Shown in pieces: positions 1 to 10,555 of a stretch of DNA of 64,000 nucleotides. The first letter of the stretch is position 1. The number at the start of each line of letters is the position of its first letter. A program made the translations under genes and the position numbers. The notes beneath the pieces were generated by a model that was given only the letters and a program-made list of their open reading frames with translations, was not told the origin of the DNA and searched no databases. The DNA comes from Fereydounia khargensis (taxonomy: Eukaryota; Basidiomycota; Ustilaginomycetes; Urocystidales; Fereydouniaceae), in NCBI GenBank assembly GCA_026413255.1, contig JAOCZO010000001.1:186001-250000 (forward strand), in the 5' to 3' direction.

Positions 1-3000
1 TCCCGGGTTCCTATCAGCCGTGAGAAGCCTTCGGGTCCGCCGCCGGCAAGCTCTAAAGCGATTAGCAAGAGCATGAGTACCATGAATCTGTCAAGCGCGT
101 ACAAGTCTGACAGCGGCTCAAGTCTTGGGCGTTCTTCCGAAATCCCACGCAGCGGAAGTCGTGCTGGGTGGGGCCGCGGTTCAGCCCGAGGTGGTTCGGC
201 GAGGGGTAACTTCAGGGGAGCTCGGCTCGCTGAAAGGATCGGTGGCGATGCTGGCCCCGCCCATGAACAGGAGGCTCATACAGATAACGAAGCTTATATG
301 AATCAGGAAAGGCAAGATCCAAAACCGAGCTTGGAGGAGCGCCTCGCATCCAAGCCGGAGCCTACCGCACGAGGAAAAAAGACCTTCGTCACCATCTCAG
401 ACGGCTTCGGCGGCTTTATTGAGGTCGAAATGGATCCGAATGAACCGGAAACCGCAAGCGTTCAAGCTGCAGAGCCAGTGCTTCAGATCGGGCAGCCGAA
501 GGCGAAGAGCACTGGTCCAAGCCTGCTTTCGCGTATCTCAATGGACCCTGTCATTCCAGCACCGGGAAGCGCGACTTCACCCTCCAAAGCATCAAGTTCC
601 ATTTCAGCCAACTCATCACAACAAAGACAACAGTATCGAGCAGTCGGCACCACTGCTGGGCCTCCTCCTCTGCCTGAAAAGGCGCCCAGCGAGATCAGTG
701 CCACGCAGAGCTGGAAGGTCGGAAGTTTCTACGACTCAGACGGCAGAGAAACAGCTTGCATTGATGCGACTGGTCGTGTCAGCCGGACTACCTCGGCAAA
801 CCCTTCTCTAGCAGAAGACTCGGCGTCTTCTTATGGAGGTTCGCAGAGGTCTGGTGACTCGAGATCAGACTATGGACGACAACGTGCGAACAGTGTCGGC
901 TTGCCCCGTGCCAGGTTGATGAGCAGTCCCTCGCAAGGTGGCGATCAATATGAAGCTCCAGCTGAGCCCAGCCACGAGAGGAGCAGCAGCATCCACCATC
1001 ACCAGGCTGTCGGCATCGTGCCCGGTCAGATCGTGCCAACAGGTCCTGTGGCCATGCAAAAGTCACATTCAAGCACGGGAATGCCACAGATGAGCAGAAG
1101 ACACATTCAAGGACTCGAAGAGGCGGAGCGAGGCGAGGCTATGGTCAGCCTCGATCGATTGAACAAGTCCTTCGAGGTCGGCATTCCGATCATGCCGGGA
1201 AATGTGGATACTGCAGACAATCAGAGCATCCTTACGAGCGCCCCGGTAGAAGGTCACCGGCCGCTTCGTTCGAGCGTGTCAGTCTCGGCTGGTCTCGGAA
1301 GCGCCGCCGAGCGCCAATCGAGCCCAGCGAGATCCGCCGACAAGTCTAGTCCTAAGAAAGTCAAGAACCGACCCCGTCGAAGCCTGTCAGAGACTTCAGC
1401 TGCCATGTTGGAGAGGCAGAGCACTCTTCTCAGCACCACCGCGAATCCCATCCGACGCTCTAAGGAGCTCAATCGTCTGCTGGGTAATTCGACGAAGAAG
1501 CTTTCAGCTTCCGCCGCTTCAGGAACCCAACTTATGCAGAGCGACGCCGAAAAGATCCGAAACGGGCTGCGCAGGTCTAATGCTGTCGCTAGCGCTACTG
1601 CTCCTCCTGCGATTCTGGAGCAGGGCAAAGCCGGAAAGGCTCGAGTTGAGGTGGACCTGTTCCTCGAGAGCGACCTCGTTGTGGAAGGAGGTTCCCTTCG
1701 TGGACGTATGGAGATCAAGGTTCGTGGCGGCAACGAGCGTGAGGGAGAGGTCATGCTGGCCCATCCCAAGATTCGCGTTGTCGGATTCGAAGGTAAGTGC
1801 TGTACTCCCGGTCTAGTTGTACTTTGCTCGTTCATTACTCACACTCCTGGAAACTTCAAACCTCCAACCTGTCTTGTGTCATAGAGTTGATCAATGACGA
1901 CACGCGACACATTTTCTACCACCATGCCTCCGTGATAGATGGCGATCGCAGCGATGGTGGACCCAGCGAGCCCTACTATCTGCATGGGTCTCCCACTCTA
2001 TCGTCTCCTGAGGCACGTGGGCGCTCATCGCTTACCTGCTTTGAGTCCTCGCCTGATGCAGAGGGATACGCCGTTGGCAGAGAGGGCGTCCACTCGATTC
2101 CATTCAGCCTCGATCTTCCGATCGCCAAGGGAGCCAAGGGTAGCTACCGGGGTAAGAGTGCCCTTGTACGATACATCGTAATCGGTTCCATCAAACTCAA
2201 GAATTCGGGAGGTGTCAACCGTTCCATCGCCCACTTCTATCGCCACATTGAGATTTACCCATACTTCAACCCGGCTGTGGTTCTTTCCAGCGCTCCCGCG
2301 CCCATCCAGGCCTCGACCAGCAAGGGTCTCTTCCTAGGCGGCTCGGGAAAAGTACATCTCACTGCTTCGCTGCACCGAAGCACTTGGGTTGCCGGACAGC
2401 GGATGTACGTCAACGTTGCCGTCGCGAACGACACAAGCAAGAAGGTCAATAGCTTGACGCTGGCTTTGATCAGGACCGTGACCCTGTTCCGTCCAAAGCC
2501 CGAGCTTGATATGGCCAAGCACACCGACCAAGACGGATACATTGACCCTGATGCCTGCCAGACCTCGACGACGAGAAAGAAGATCACCGAGGAGACGCTA
2601 GAGATGGGCCAACGAGGCTCCAAGGGCGTCGTGACTGCCCGCGGCTGGTGGACGGGAGTAGAGCCCGCAGGAAGGGTCGACCTCTCGTACTACCTTGCTC
2701 TGCCGAACGAAGCCCTGTCTATCTCGCGTGGTCGACACGTGGAAGTCGTTTACACAGTCAAAGTCTCGGTTGGAAGTTCGCTTTCTTCAGATGTGTCGGT
2801 CGAGCTGCCGGTCCGAATCATCAACTTTGTCTCTCTTGACCCTCCGCCGCTGAAGCACTCGTCCGGATCCGGAAGCCAGTACGGCACCTACGGCGACAAG
2901 GTGCCAGAGGGAGGTGGTCTGGCCAGGACCTGGAGTCAGACGGTTGGAGGGGACAATTACGACGGCCAGGACCGCATGGTTGCACGGGTCAAGTCCATGG

Positions 3001-5165
3001 ATGCACTCCGAAGCCCTGGCAAGGTCGAAGTCTCGCTCCAAGGACAGGCAGGCTCAGCACAGATCGGCAACGCAAACTTGTCCGCAGAAGACCGTGAGGC
3101 CGCTCGAGTCCGGCGACTTCAGCACCAGAAGTCGCTTGACTTTATCAACCACGCAATCCGTAGCGCCACAGCTCGAAGAGGAGCACCCGTGGCGGGATCC
3201 ACCAGCGGCTCGGAGCCAAGTCCCATGGGACTGGGAATCGAGATTGCCGAAGACGACGGCAGCTCCACTCCCTCAGGCTGTGCCCAGACCGACCTGGAAG
3301 GTGGCGCGACGCCAACAGGATCAACCGTGACCCGTGGGCCATCACTCGGATATGCTTCAGACACAGCTTCCTCACTCGGTCCTGTCCACCCAAGCTGCTT
3401 GCCGTTCGAGCTTCCTTCTCAAACCGCGATGGGAATGGCGACTATTCCGACACTGCGTGTCACCAACGTGGTCACATTAGACGAGGTCGGTGACGACTAC
3501 GATGAGGTGGACCCCGATCGTACTCTTAACCTGAACGAAGAGTCAGTAGACGAGGTCGATATGGTCATCGGTTCCTCCCAGATGGACCGCAGCGGCTCGT
3601 TCAGGGTGTACGATGTCAAACACAGTCATGCGGAAGACCCTGACCTTTCTGTTTCAATTGATGAGGGCTCGTCAACGTTACCCGACTACTACGTCCGCTC
3701 AGACAACGAGACCGTCGACGAGGATGACGATGAGAGCTTCATGGAGGAGATCCCAGAGGCGGACGAGGATAATGTCTCAAATGGTGAAAGCTGGTCGATG
3801 CGGCGACACAGCGAAAGTAACGACAGCGAGGAAGAGCACGACGCCGCCGAAGTCTCGGAGATCATGCAGACGGTACCACAGCCAAGCTCAGAAAGCCCAG
3901 AGACTCGGGTCGAAAGCGACCTGACCTCCCCCCGATCCGAACCTCAGAGTCAGCCGAGCGTGCCTGCTGCGGCAGGTAGACCTCGTGCCTCTACGCTGAT
4001 TCGTCCGTCACCATCGCCAAGGACGATCGCAGATGTGATCCCTCCAGTCCGCCAGAGCTCACGCCCGTCGTCCCCGTCCAAGTCGATCTACGGTGGCTCA
4101 CCAACAAAGTCCCTGAAGGGTCGTTCTGGCTTTTCGTTTGCCACGGGTCAGAATCCAGTTAAGGTCCAGGCTCCTAGCTCCGCCATCGGCCAGCCGATCA
4201 AGGCTAAGGTCAACCCAAAGCAGGTTGCCGATAAGAAGAGTCCTCGTGATGGCAGTTCGCCAAACATGGGACAGGCTCGCAAACCGGCTCAGCCAAAGAG
4301 CCAGAATAAGACTTCACACGACGGTGGTGCCAGTCCCGCGGATGGCGTGGGTCGTCACAGGGCCGCACAGTCTTCGTCAAACACGCAGAAACGAAGTCGC
4401 TCCCGCAGTCGCCGCCGCAGCAAGAAGGAGGGCCGAAGCGTTTCGGGCAGCGAAACGGCGTCAGATACTGCCTCCTCATCGCCAGCTACCAGTGCTGGTG
4501 CCGAGACGCCTGAGAGCATCTGCAGCGAGCTGCCCCAGATTGCTGGTCAGACTTTCTTCCGCGCTCGTTCAGAGAGCATTGTCGAGGCTAAGCCAATGCT
4601 CAACTCCATATCGACACCGGTGGCTCGAAAGGTGCTTCCGCAGCCACCACAGCTGCCACGATCGGTCTCCTCATTGGGCGAGGACTCTCTTGCCAGTCCA
4701 GAGAAAGTGGAAGGCCTGCTGCGACACTCAGCGAGCTCGACCTCTTTGATGGACGGCAGCAGTGGTGGTGGCATGACGCGCTCGCACAGTACCCATTCGA
4801 TCCGGGGTAGTGCTATCGTGGTGCCATCGGTGCGCAACAAGATCGCCATGCTCGAGAACCGCTCTCAGACGCTTCGCGATTTCACCGGCAACAAAGGGGG
4901 ACCGGGCAGTACCACGAGCACCCCGTCCAGTACACCCGGCAGAGTTGCAAAGTTGGCTGCGAGCGCGGAGAAGGCTCAGATCCAGCCGCACAACCAGGGT
5001 CAGTTGCTCAGCGCTTCTCCATCATACCGCCTGACAAGGAAGGAGAGCATCACTTCTATTGCGTCTTCGGAGGCATCGACGCAGCCGGACTATCTGAGGC
5101 GATCCAACTCGATCATGAGCTTCAAGGCACCCGTGTTGCGAAGTGTCAAAGGACCAGGGCGCTGA
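1..5165 (+). CDS. Arrestin-fold (ART-like) adaptor protein, 5' partial
   Basis: Two exons: 1-1792 and 1885-5165, with a GTAAGT...TAG intron of 92 nt whose junction reads GFE-E-LINDD. The frame is open to the left window edge; the first ATG in view is at 73, so the true start may lie upstream. The arrestin N-terminal half begins near nt 1640 (RVEVDLFLES) and the C-terminal half runs to about nt 2850 (ending VRIINFVSLDPPP). Both halves are beta-rich and intact across the intron. About 540 Ser/Pro/Gln-rich residues precede the fold and about 770 follow it. The tail has acidic stretches and an RSRSRRRSKKEG basic patch. Fungal alpha-arrestins recruit the Rsp5 ubiquitin ligase to plasma-membrane transporters through [PL]PxY motifs. 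One LPDY lies at nt 3678-3689 and a related QPDY near the C-terminus. The fold is clear; the cargo and exact family member are not. It is much longer than typical yeast ARTs. Confidence 0.85.
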
Positions 5166-6656
5166 TCAGCCACAGATCCTTTCTTGTCTACCTTTTTGCT
5201 GAACATGATTCAGCCTGACTCTTCGCCTCTCTCCCGATCCAATGCTGTCTATCACACGCTCGCTTCACTTTCCAGTTTTCAGTTCTTCGTTCGAGCCCAT
5301 ATGCTCGCGAAACCCACGCTCCTTTTACAGTACTACTCGCAGTCTCCCGCTTTGTTCATTTGCTCTCTTTTCTTTTCCGACATCGCTCGAACTTGCACCC
5401 ATAGTTTTCTTGCAATCCCAATCTCGCTTGCTTGCTTGCTTGTGTGTCGGGCATGAAGAGAAAGTTGGTGCGGATTGTAACGAGGGAAAACGCGAATCCG
5501 GCGCCCATGAGCTGTCGTGCTTCGCTTAGTTGACTCGCTTGGCTGGCGTGACTGCTCGGATCGCGGTGGAGGACACCGGGATCGATGGATGCACCTTTTG
5601 CTTGACGGATTTCTAAGATCAGCCTTTTTCTTCTTGATCGCGGACCAAAACAAGCTCTTACTGGATGAAGCCGTCTGCCGGACAAACACTGCTCTGGATG
5701 CAGTCGAGCAAGCTTCTTTCCCCCGCCGTAACTTGGTCAGTCTCGGTTTGCTATGTTTCCTTGAGACAGAAGGGGACACCCCAGAAGCGGAAGAAATACA
5801 AGACAAGCATGTGTGGAGGGTGACGAGAACACGCACATGCAGGTTATACTGTGCTGCGACATTCTTCCACGCGGTTGGTTGCATTGCCTCATTACCTCGT
5901 GTGGCAGCGGACCTCAAATTGACTGTTGCCGCAGGCTGGCTGGCTAGCTGGCTGGCACGGTGTACAGTATTTGCCTCGTGGGTGGAACCAACCACAGCAT
6001 GGGACCAAGACTCGAGACCATAGGCATGGCTGTATCCCTGGTCTAGGTGTGATGTACGTGGCTGGCTGGCTGGCAAGGCAAGGCTGGCAGATTTGAAAAT
6101 TGTGAGCCTGGAGGCTGCCTGGCTTTCCTCGGAACGTAACGACGTTGCGCAGGAACGTACAGCGTCCAAATCCCGTTGATGGAAGCCCATTCGCTGGATG
6201 CACCAGATCGCGAGGCAAGAGAGGCAAGAGAGGCAACGGGCCAAGAACCACTGACTGCCGAGCCGCTCATACAGCCCTGTATGGAGGCGTCGTGGCTGAC
6301 GTCGGGTTGTCTGCCAACCCAACACCTCAGACCCAAATCGCCTTGCTCGGCCGGATAGTTCACTGTACTGTGACTTTTGCAGTTGGATTGGATTGGAGTG
6401 CGGCGCTCCTTCTGTTCCTAAGTTGCTGCCCTGGCAACTGCAACCAGGCTCCAGCCGAAGCCCAAAAGTGGCACCCCGCAGCCCTTCCGCTGCGAGCGGC
6501 CTGTCTGCCTGCGGGAAGGGCTGTCTGCCTGCCAGCGTCAGGCGAAGCATTGCTTACATGGTGACGATATTATACCGTTCTCGATGCTATGTTGTGCAAT
6601 CAGCTCAACCGACCTTTTGTGCTCGCCCAAGCTTCGTCGGTCTAGATCAAGAACGA

Positions 6657-6670
6657 ATACAGTACTGTAT
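6657..6670. repeat. Perfect palindrome ATACAGTACTGTAT
   Basis: A 14-bp perfect inverted repeat in intergenic DNA. The same 12-bp core occurs at 20346-20357 and 24148-24161, and a related palindrome TACTGTACAGTA lies at 25968-25979. All four lie outside coding sequence. Confidence 0.8.
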
Positions 6671-8580
6671 GCACAACGACCAAAGGGATCGCGGCGAAAT
6701 AAGTGGCCGTAGCTTCCACGACTCGGCGACTTGCCTCCCCCCTCCCTCGGGACATTATCAGCGGAGCCCGTGATCCAAGTCCCGCTGTTGTGAATGTACA
6801 GCAAGATCCACCAATGAGCTCTTGATATTGACTGAATGAGAGCAAGCAGTGACCAACAACAACGTACAGTACTAATCCAAAGACGCCTTTGCCTAGGCCT
6901 TCCCCCCAAATCCAGCCCGCCGACGCACCCACTCCCTTCTCGTCACTGCTTTCTGCGCGCGCAGCCGTATGTACGTGTCTCTGTCTCACCTGTGCCCTGA
7001 AACCCACCTGCTTGTCGAGGCCACAGAGCTCTAATCCCACTGACCCTGTTTATGTCTTCACGCCACGTATCGGGGCTAGGCCGAATGGAAGCCAGAGATA
7101 GACAGGCAGTAACATGAGCCCTGAGAGCTCGACCAGCCAAACCAGCCGCTTGGGCTGGCCAAGGTCGGGTGAGAGCCAATTCGTGGGAGAGAACCCAAAA
7201 TTCAAGGAGGCCAAGCGAACGGCATCGTGGCTTCCTCATGGCCAGTCAGGACTGGAACGCCTGACGCTGTAGAAGCTGCCGTGCCTTCCTCGTGTTGCTC
7301 TACTTTTTCCAATCTAACAGCGTGGTTGGCGCAAAGGGAAACCGATCCCGACAACACAGCCCTGCCTGCCAGCCAGCCAGCCAGCCTTGCGAGGGCTGAA
7401 GCCGGGCGTGGGAGACAACAGGCCCACCGGCGAAGTCAATCTGGTGAGTAAGAGGCACAGCACACAGTCGCAGAGCGCGGATGTTGCGAGGCAACTCCGC
7501 ACGGCAACCAACACACCGGGTGTGCCGCCCAGACCGTGACTGTTGAGAAAGCGTGTATGCGATTGAGTGAGATGAGGCGGAGTGGCAGCAACCCAGTCCA
7601 ATCACTCAAGCTCAGCCGGCAGACCCAACTGGCCAACCGAAACTTAAAGGGTGGAAGGAAAAGATTGAGAAAAAATTTGCATACTTTTCTTCTGCTGACC
7701 GTATGCCGAAGATTTTCATTTTTCCCTCCTTTCGAATGCGTACAGCCAACCGATTAGTCCAGAGATCGCGCGTAGCCTCATCCGAATTCAATTCTGCCAG
7801 CCTCTCCTGCAACCCATCAAATTCATCCTTGCTCTCACGGAGGCTGCTGCGCTGCGCCTCTTTCCACAGCCTCTCGCTCAGGTCCGGCAGGCGGACGGGC
7901 CTGCACCGCAAGGTGGGGTGGTTGGCTCAAGCGACTGAGCGAGCAGTGAATGAGTGAGCCGCCCCGAAAGCTCGCAAGCGCTGCTCTTCTGCACTGAATA
8001 GCCCAGCCGCCCCTGTCTGCCCCTGCCCCACCAGTCCCAGCCAGCCGGCTTTCCTGCCAACGCTTCCTCACGACAAAGGAGCCTGCGCTAGTGCCGGTGC
8101 TCTTGCAGTGAGAGTGCTCAGCAAGAACGACTAAGCTACGGGGGCTAGGAGCAACCATGCATCGATCGCTAACTTACAGTATGTGATTACTCTCTAATGT
8201 TCGCAGAACAGGAAAGGAAACATGTCGTTTCGCAGGGTAGCATCCACGATCTGGCTCGATAGAATAACGCTTGGAGAGGCGGTGTTCAAGATCTGATAGC
8301 GCTTGCCAAGTATGGGGTGGGCAGGCAGGTACGGTGATAAGTGCTGTCAATGGCTGTAGCAATGCGTCGCTCGCTGAGAAGAGTGTGATTTAGAACTGCT
8401 TGTACCGGCCAGCCCTTGCAACACTGCCTGGTGATTTTCACACCCGCTGCGTAGCCGTGGTCAACTGAGCCCAAAACCAAAGACAAAAAACACAAGTAAA
8501 AGGGGAGAAATACAACAATATTCCCGTTAAGTTAGCCGCAAATACAACACACCGTCGGCCCAGCTCAGACCTCCCCTTGC

Positions 8581-8615
8581 CCCTGCCCTGCCCTGCCCTG
8601 CCCTGCCCTGCCCTG
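8581..8615. repeat. (CCCTG)7 pentanucleotide microsatellite
   Basis: Seven exact tandem CCCTG units in the gene-poor region. One of several pentanucleotide arrays found only in non-coding parts of the window. Confidence 0.9.
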
Positions 8616-9581
8616 CTCTTCCCAACCCGACCCAACCTTCCAGTGTGGAATCCGCACCGCCAATGCTGCAGTACTGGTAGCATCCACGCATCCTTCACCC
8701 AGTACTTCCACTCTACCATCCATTCCTACCTGCCGCCCTTTTCCGCACCTACACCTCCTTTCCTTATCAACCTTCCTTTCCCCCCTCCTTTCGGCTACGG
8801 TCACTTTCGCCCTTGCACGGTTCACGCAGACGCGATATTCTTGACCCGGCCGCCCTAAGAAGCTCACCCGCATCGATACTGTTTTGCACGACGTGGAGCG
8901 TTTGGACAAGAAAGGCTTTTTCCCCTCTATCGCTCCGTCCATTCACGAGCAGGCACACATCGCTAAAGCTTGTTCTTGCTCACTCAACCGCAAGCATCAA
9001 GTCGGCTTGAGCCTATTCCGACCCTGATACGATCCGAGTTGCAGCTTGACTGTCCACCAACGCTCCACACCTGCGACTGCTTCGAAAGCCTGTCTCTGAA
9101 GCGATCCGAAACTGCCAGCATCCTCAGCATCCCCATTCCAACAGTTCGGATGCAAGACACTTTCAACTAGCTTTTGCCAAGTCACAGTGTCTTTCTGCCT
9201 CAGCCTTCCTCCCGCCGAGCGTGGAGGCTAACCGGAGTCTGCGACCCGCCCCGCCTTCATTTGATCCTACACCTGTCCACTAGATTCGCCTGCCTTCCCC
9301 GCACAGACGCAACTCGGCCAGGACGCCTCTTCCTAGCTCCACTCGAATCGACAAACGACACCCTTGCTTCTCAGCCTACATCTTCCTGTATTCTGCTCGC
9401 TCTTCGCTTTCCCTAGGTCCTCTGCGAGGCCAACTTGCTTCTTCTACTGCCATCCCTATTCGCCTACTTCTTCCGTGCAATCACTTCGGAAGCAAAAGCC
9501 ATAATCACTAACCACACAGCTTGGCTCGCCAACTTCATAAGCCACCTTTCTGAGCTGCGGACCCTCTCTTCACCCAAAAAG

Positions 9582-10129
9582 GTAAGTGTGCATGCAGGGA
9601 GCCGGTTGAGATCTTCTCATTTCGGGATCTTGTGCAAGACAGCCACAATATCCACGCTTCAGCGGGAGAGATTGCGGGACGCGAATTTTTGTCCCAAGCA
9701 ACGGGTACAGGCGAATATGACCCATGGACACGTTGTAGTCGTCGCTCTGCCCTTGTCTCGTCTTTCTTGGCTCTCACGAGCCTCGTGCCATGTGGTCGGC
9801 TTGTTTTTTGGAGTGGGAAATACAGGGCGCATACTGCTGGGCTCCAGCGTGTCTTGCTCGCGGAGCGGACAAGCTGGAATGCCGCAGATGTGACTCTTCC
9901 GCACGCCGGACGTCCGTGCCACTTCGCCCCATTTGCTCCCGGACAGAACCGAGATAGGCGGATCAAACAGACCAAGAGCAAGTCGGGCTTAAGAATGTTG
10001 ATGACTGACTCGTATTCATCTCTTTCCCTTACGGGTCGCTGTCGCTCCGCACCTTTCCCTTTTCAGCACACCAATCTGTTTTCCAGCAGGACCAGTGCGA
10101 GGTGTCTTTGCTGCATCTCGCCAATATAG
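9582..10129 (+). other. Probable leader intron of the Gln-rich regulator gene
   Basis: A strong GTAAGTGTG donor at 9582 follows an ATG-free C/T-rich stretch. Possible acceptors are TTTTCCAGCAG near 10088 and ATATAG ending at 10129. The latter removes the in-frame TAG at 10127-10129 and leads straight into the open frame of the Q-rich protein. The interval contains several ATGs, unlike the flanks, which supports its removal from the mRNA. At 548 nt it is long for this genome. The exact acceptor is uncertain. Confidence 0.4.
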
Positions 10130-10555
10130 TCCTCCACCTTGTCGTTGCATCAACGCTCTTCCTCAGCGGCGACTGCCGACAGCCGCGCAGGGCTCAACGC
10201 AGGACCTTCCCCTGTTGAAGCACGCTCGACTTCAACGGCATTCAACACTCCCACCTTCAAGTACGCTCACCTGTCACAGGCAGACGTTGCATCGCAGGGC
10301 CAAGCTAGACCCATCGCCCCTATCCCGTCCAACGCGTCGAGACGCGGTCTTCTGCGCAGATCCACCAACCCCGAACACTTTGCCAGTGGTGCTCCTGGTC
10401 CACATCCTGCTATTCTGCTCCCAGGCGACGGGGAGCCGTTCTACACCTTGGAGCACTCCACGAGCTCAAACTTCACCGCCCCTGACGGGCAACCGAACGC
10501 TGGCAGTCCGTTGAGTGTCCCTCGGTCACCCGTCGGGCTGCAAGCTTCTGCCGCC

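Larger units (their letters stand above)
5166..10129. other. About 5-kb gene-poor region upstream of the Gln-rich regulator
   Basis: No gene can be supported here, which is unusual in a window where most gaps are 0.15-1.5 kb. The stretch is rich in CTGG/CCAG tetranucleotide runs (around 5936-5960, 6059-6074, 7370-7388), a (CCCTG)7 array, and a perfect 14-bp palindrome at 6657-6670. Between about 9152 and 9581 there is no ATG in any plus-strand frame and the sequence is C/T-rich, which looks like a transcribed 5' leader of the downstream gene. The rest is most simply a long promoter region. One minus-strand open frame of 405 codons (5333-6550) has protein composition typical of chance translation and is treated only as a finding. 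Confidence 0.6.

Noticed and set aside
5166-10129. Transposon or virus-like element in the gene desert
   Set aside because: No long terminal or inverted repeats, target-site duplications, or transposase, reverse-transcriptase or integrase-like motifs were seen by eye.
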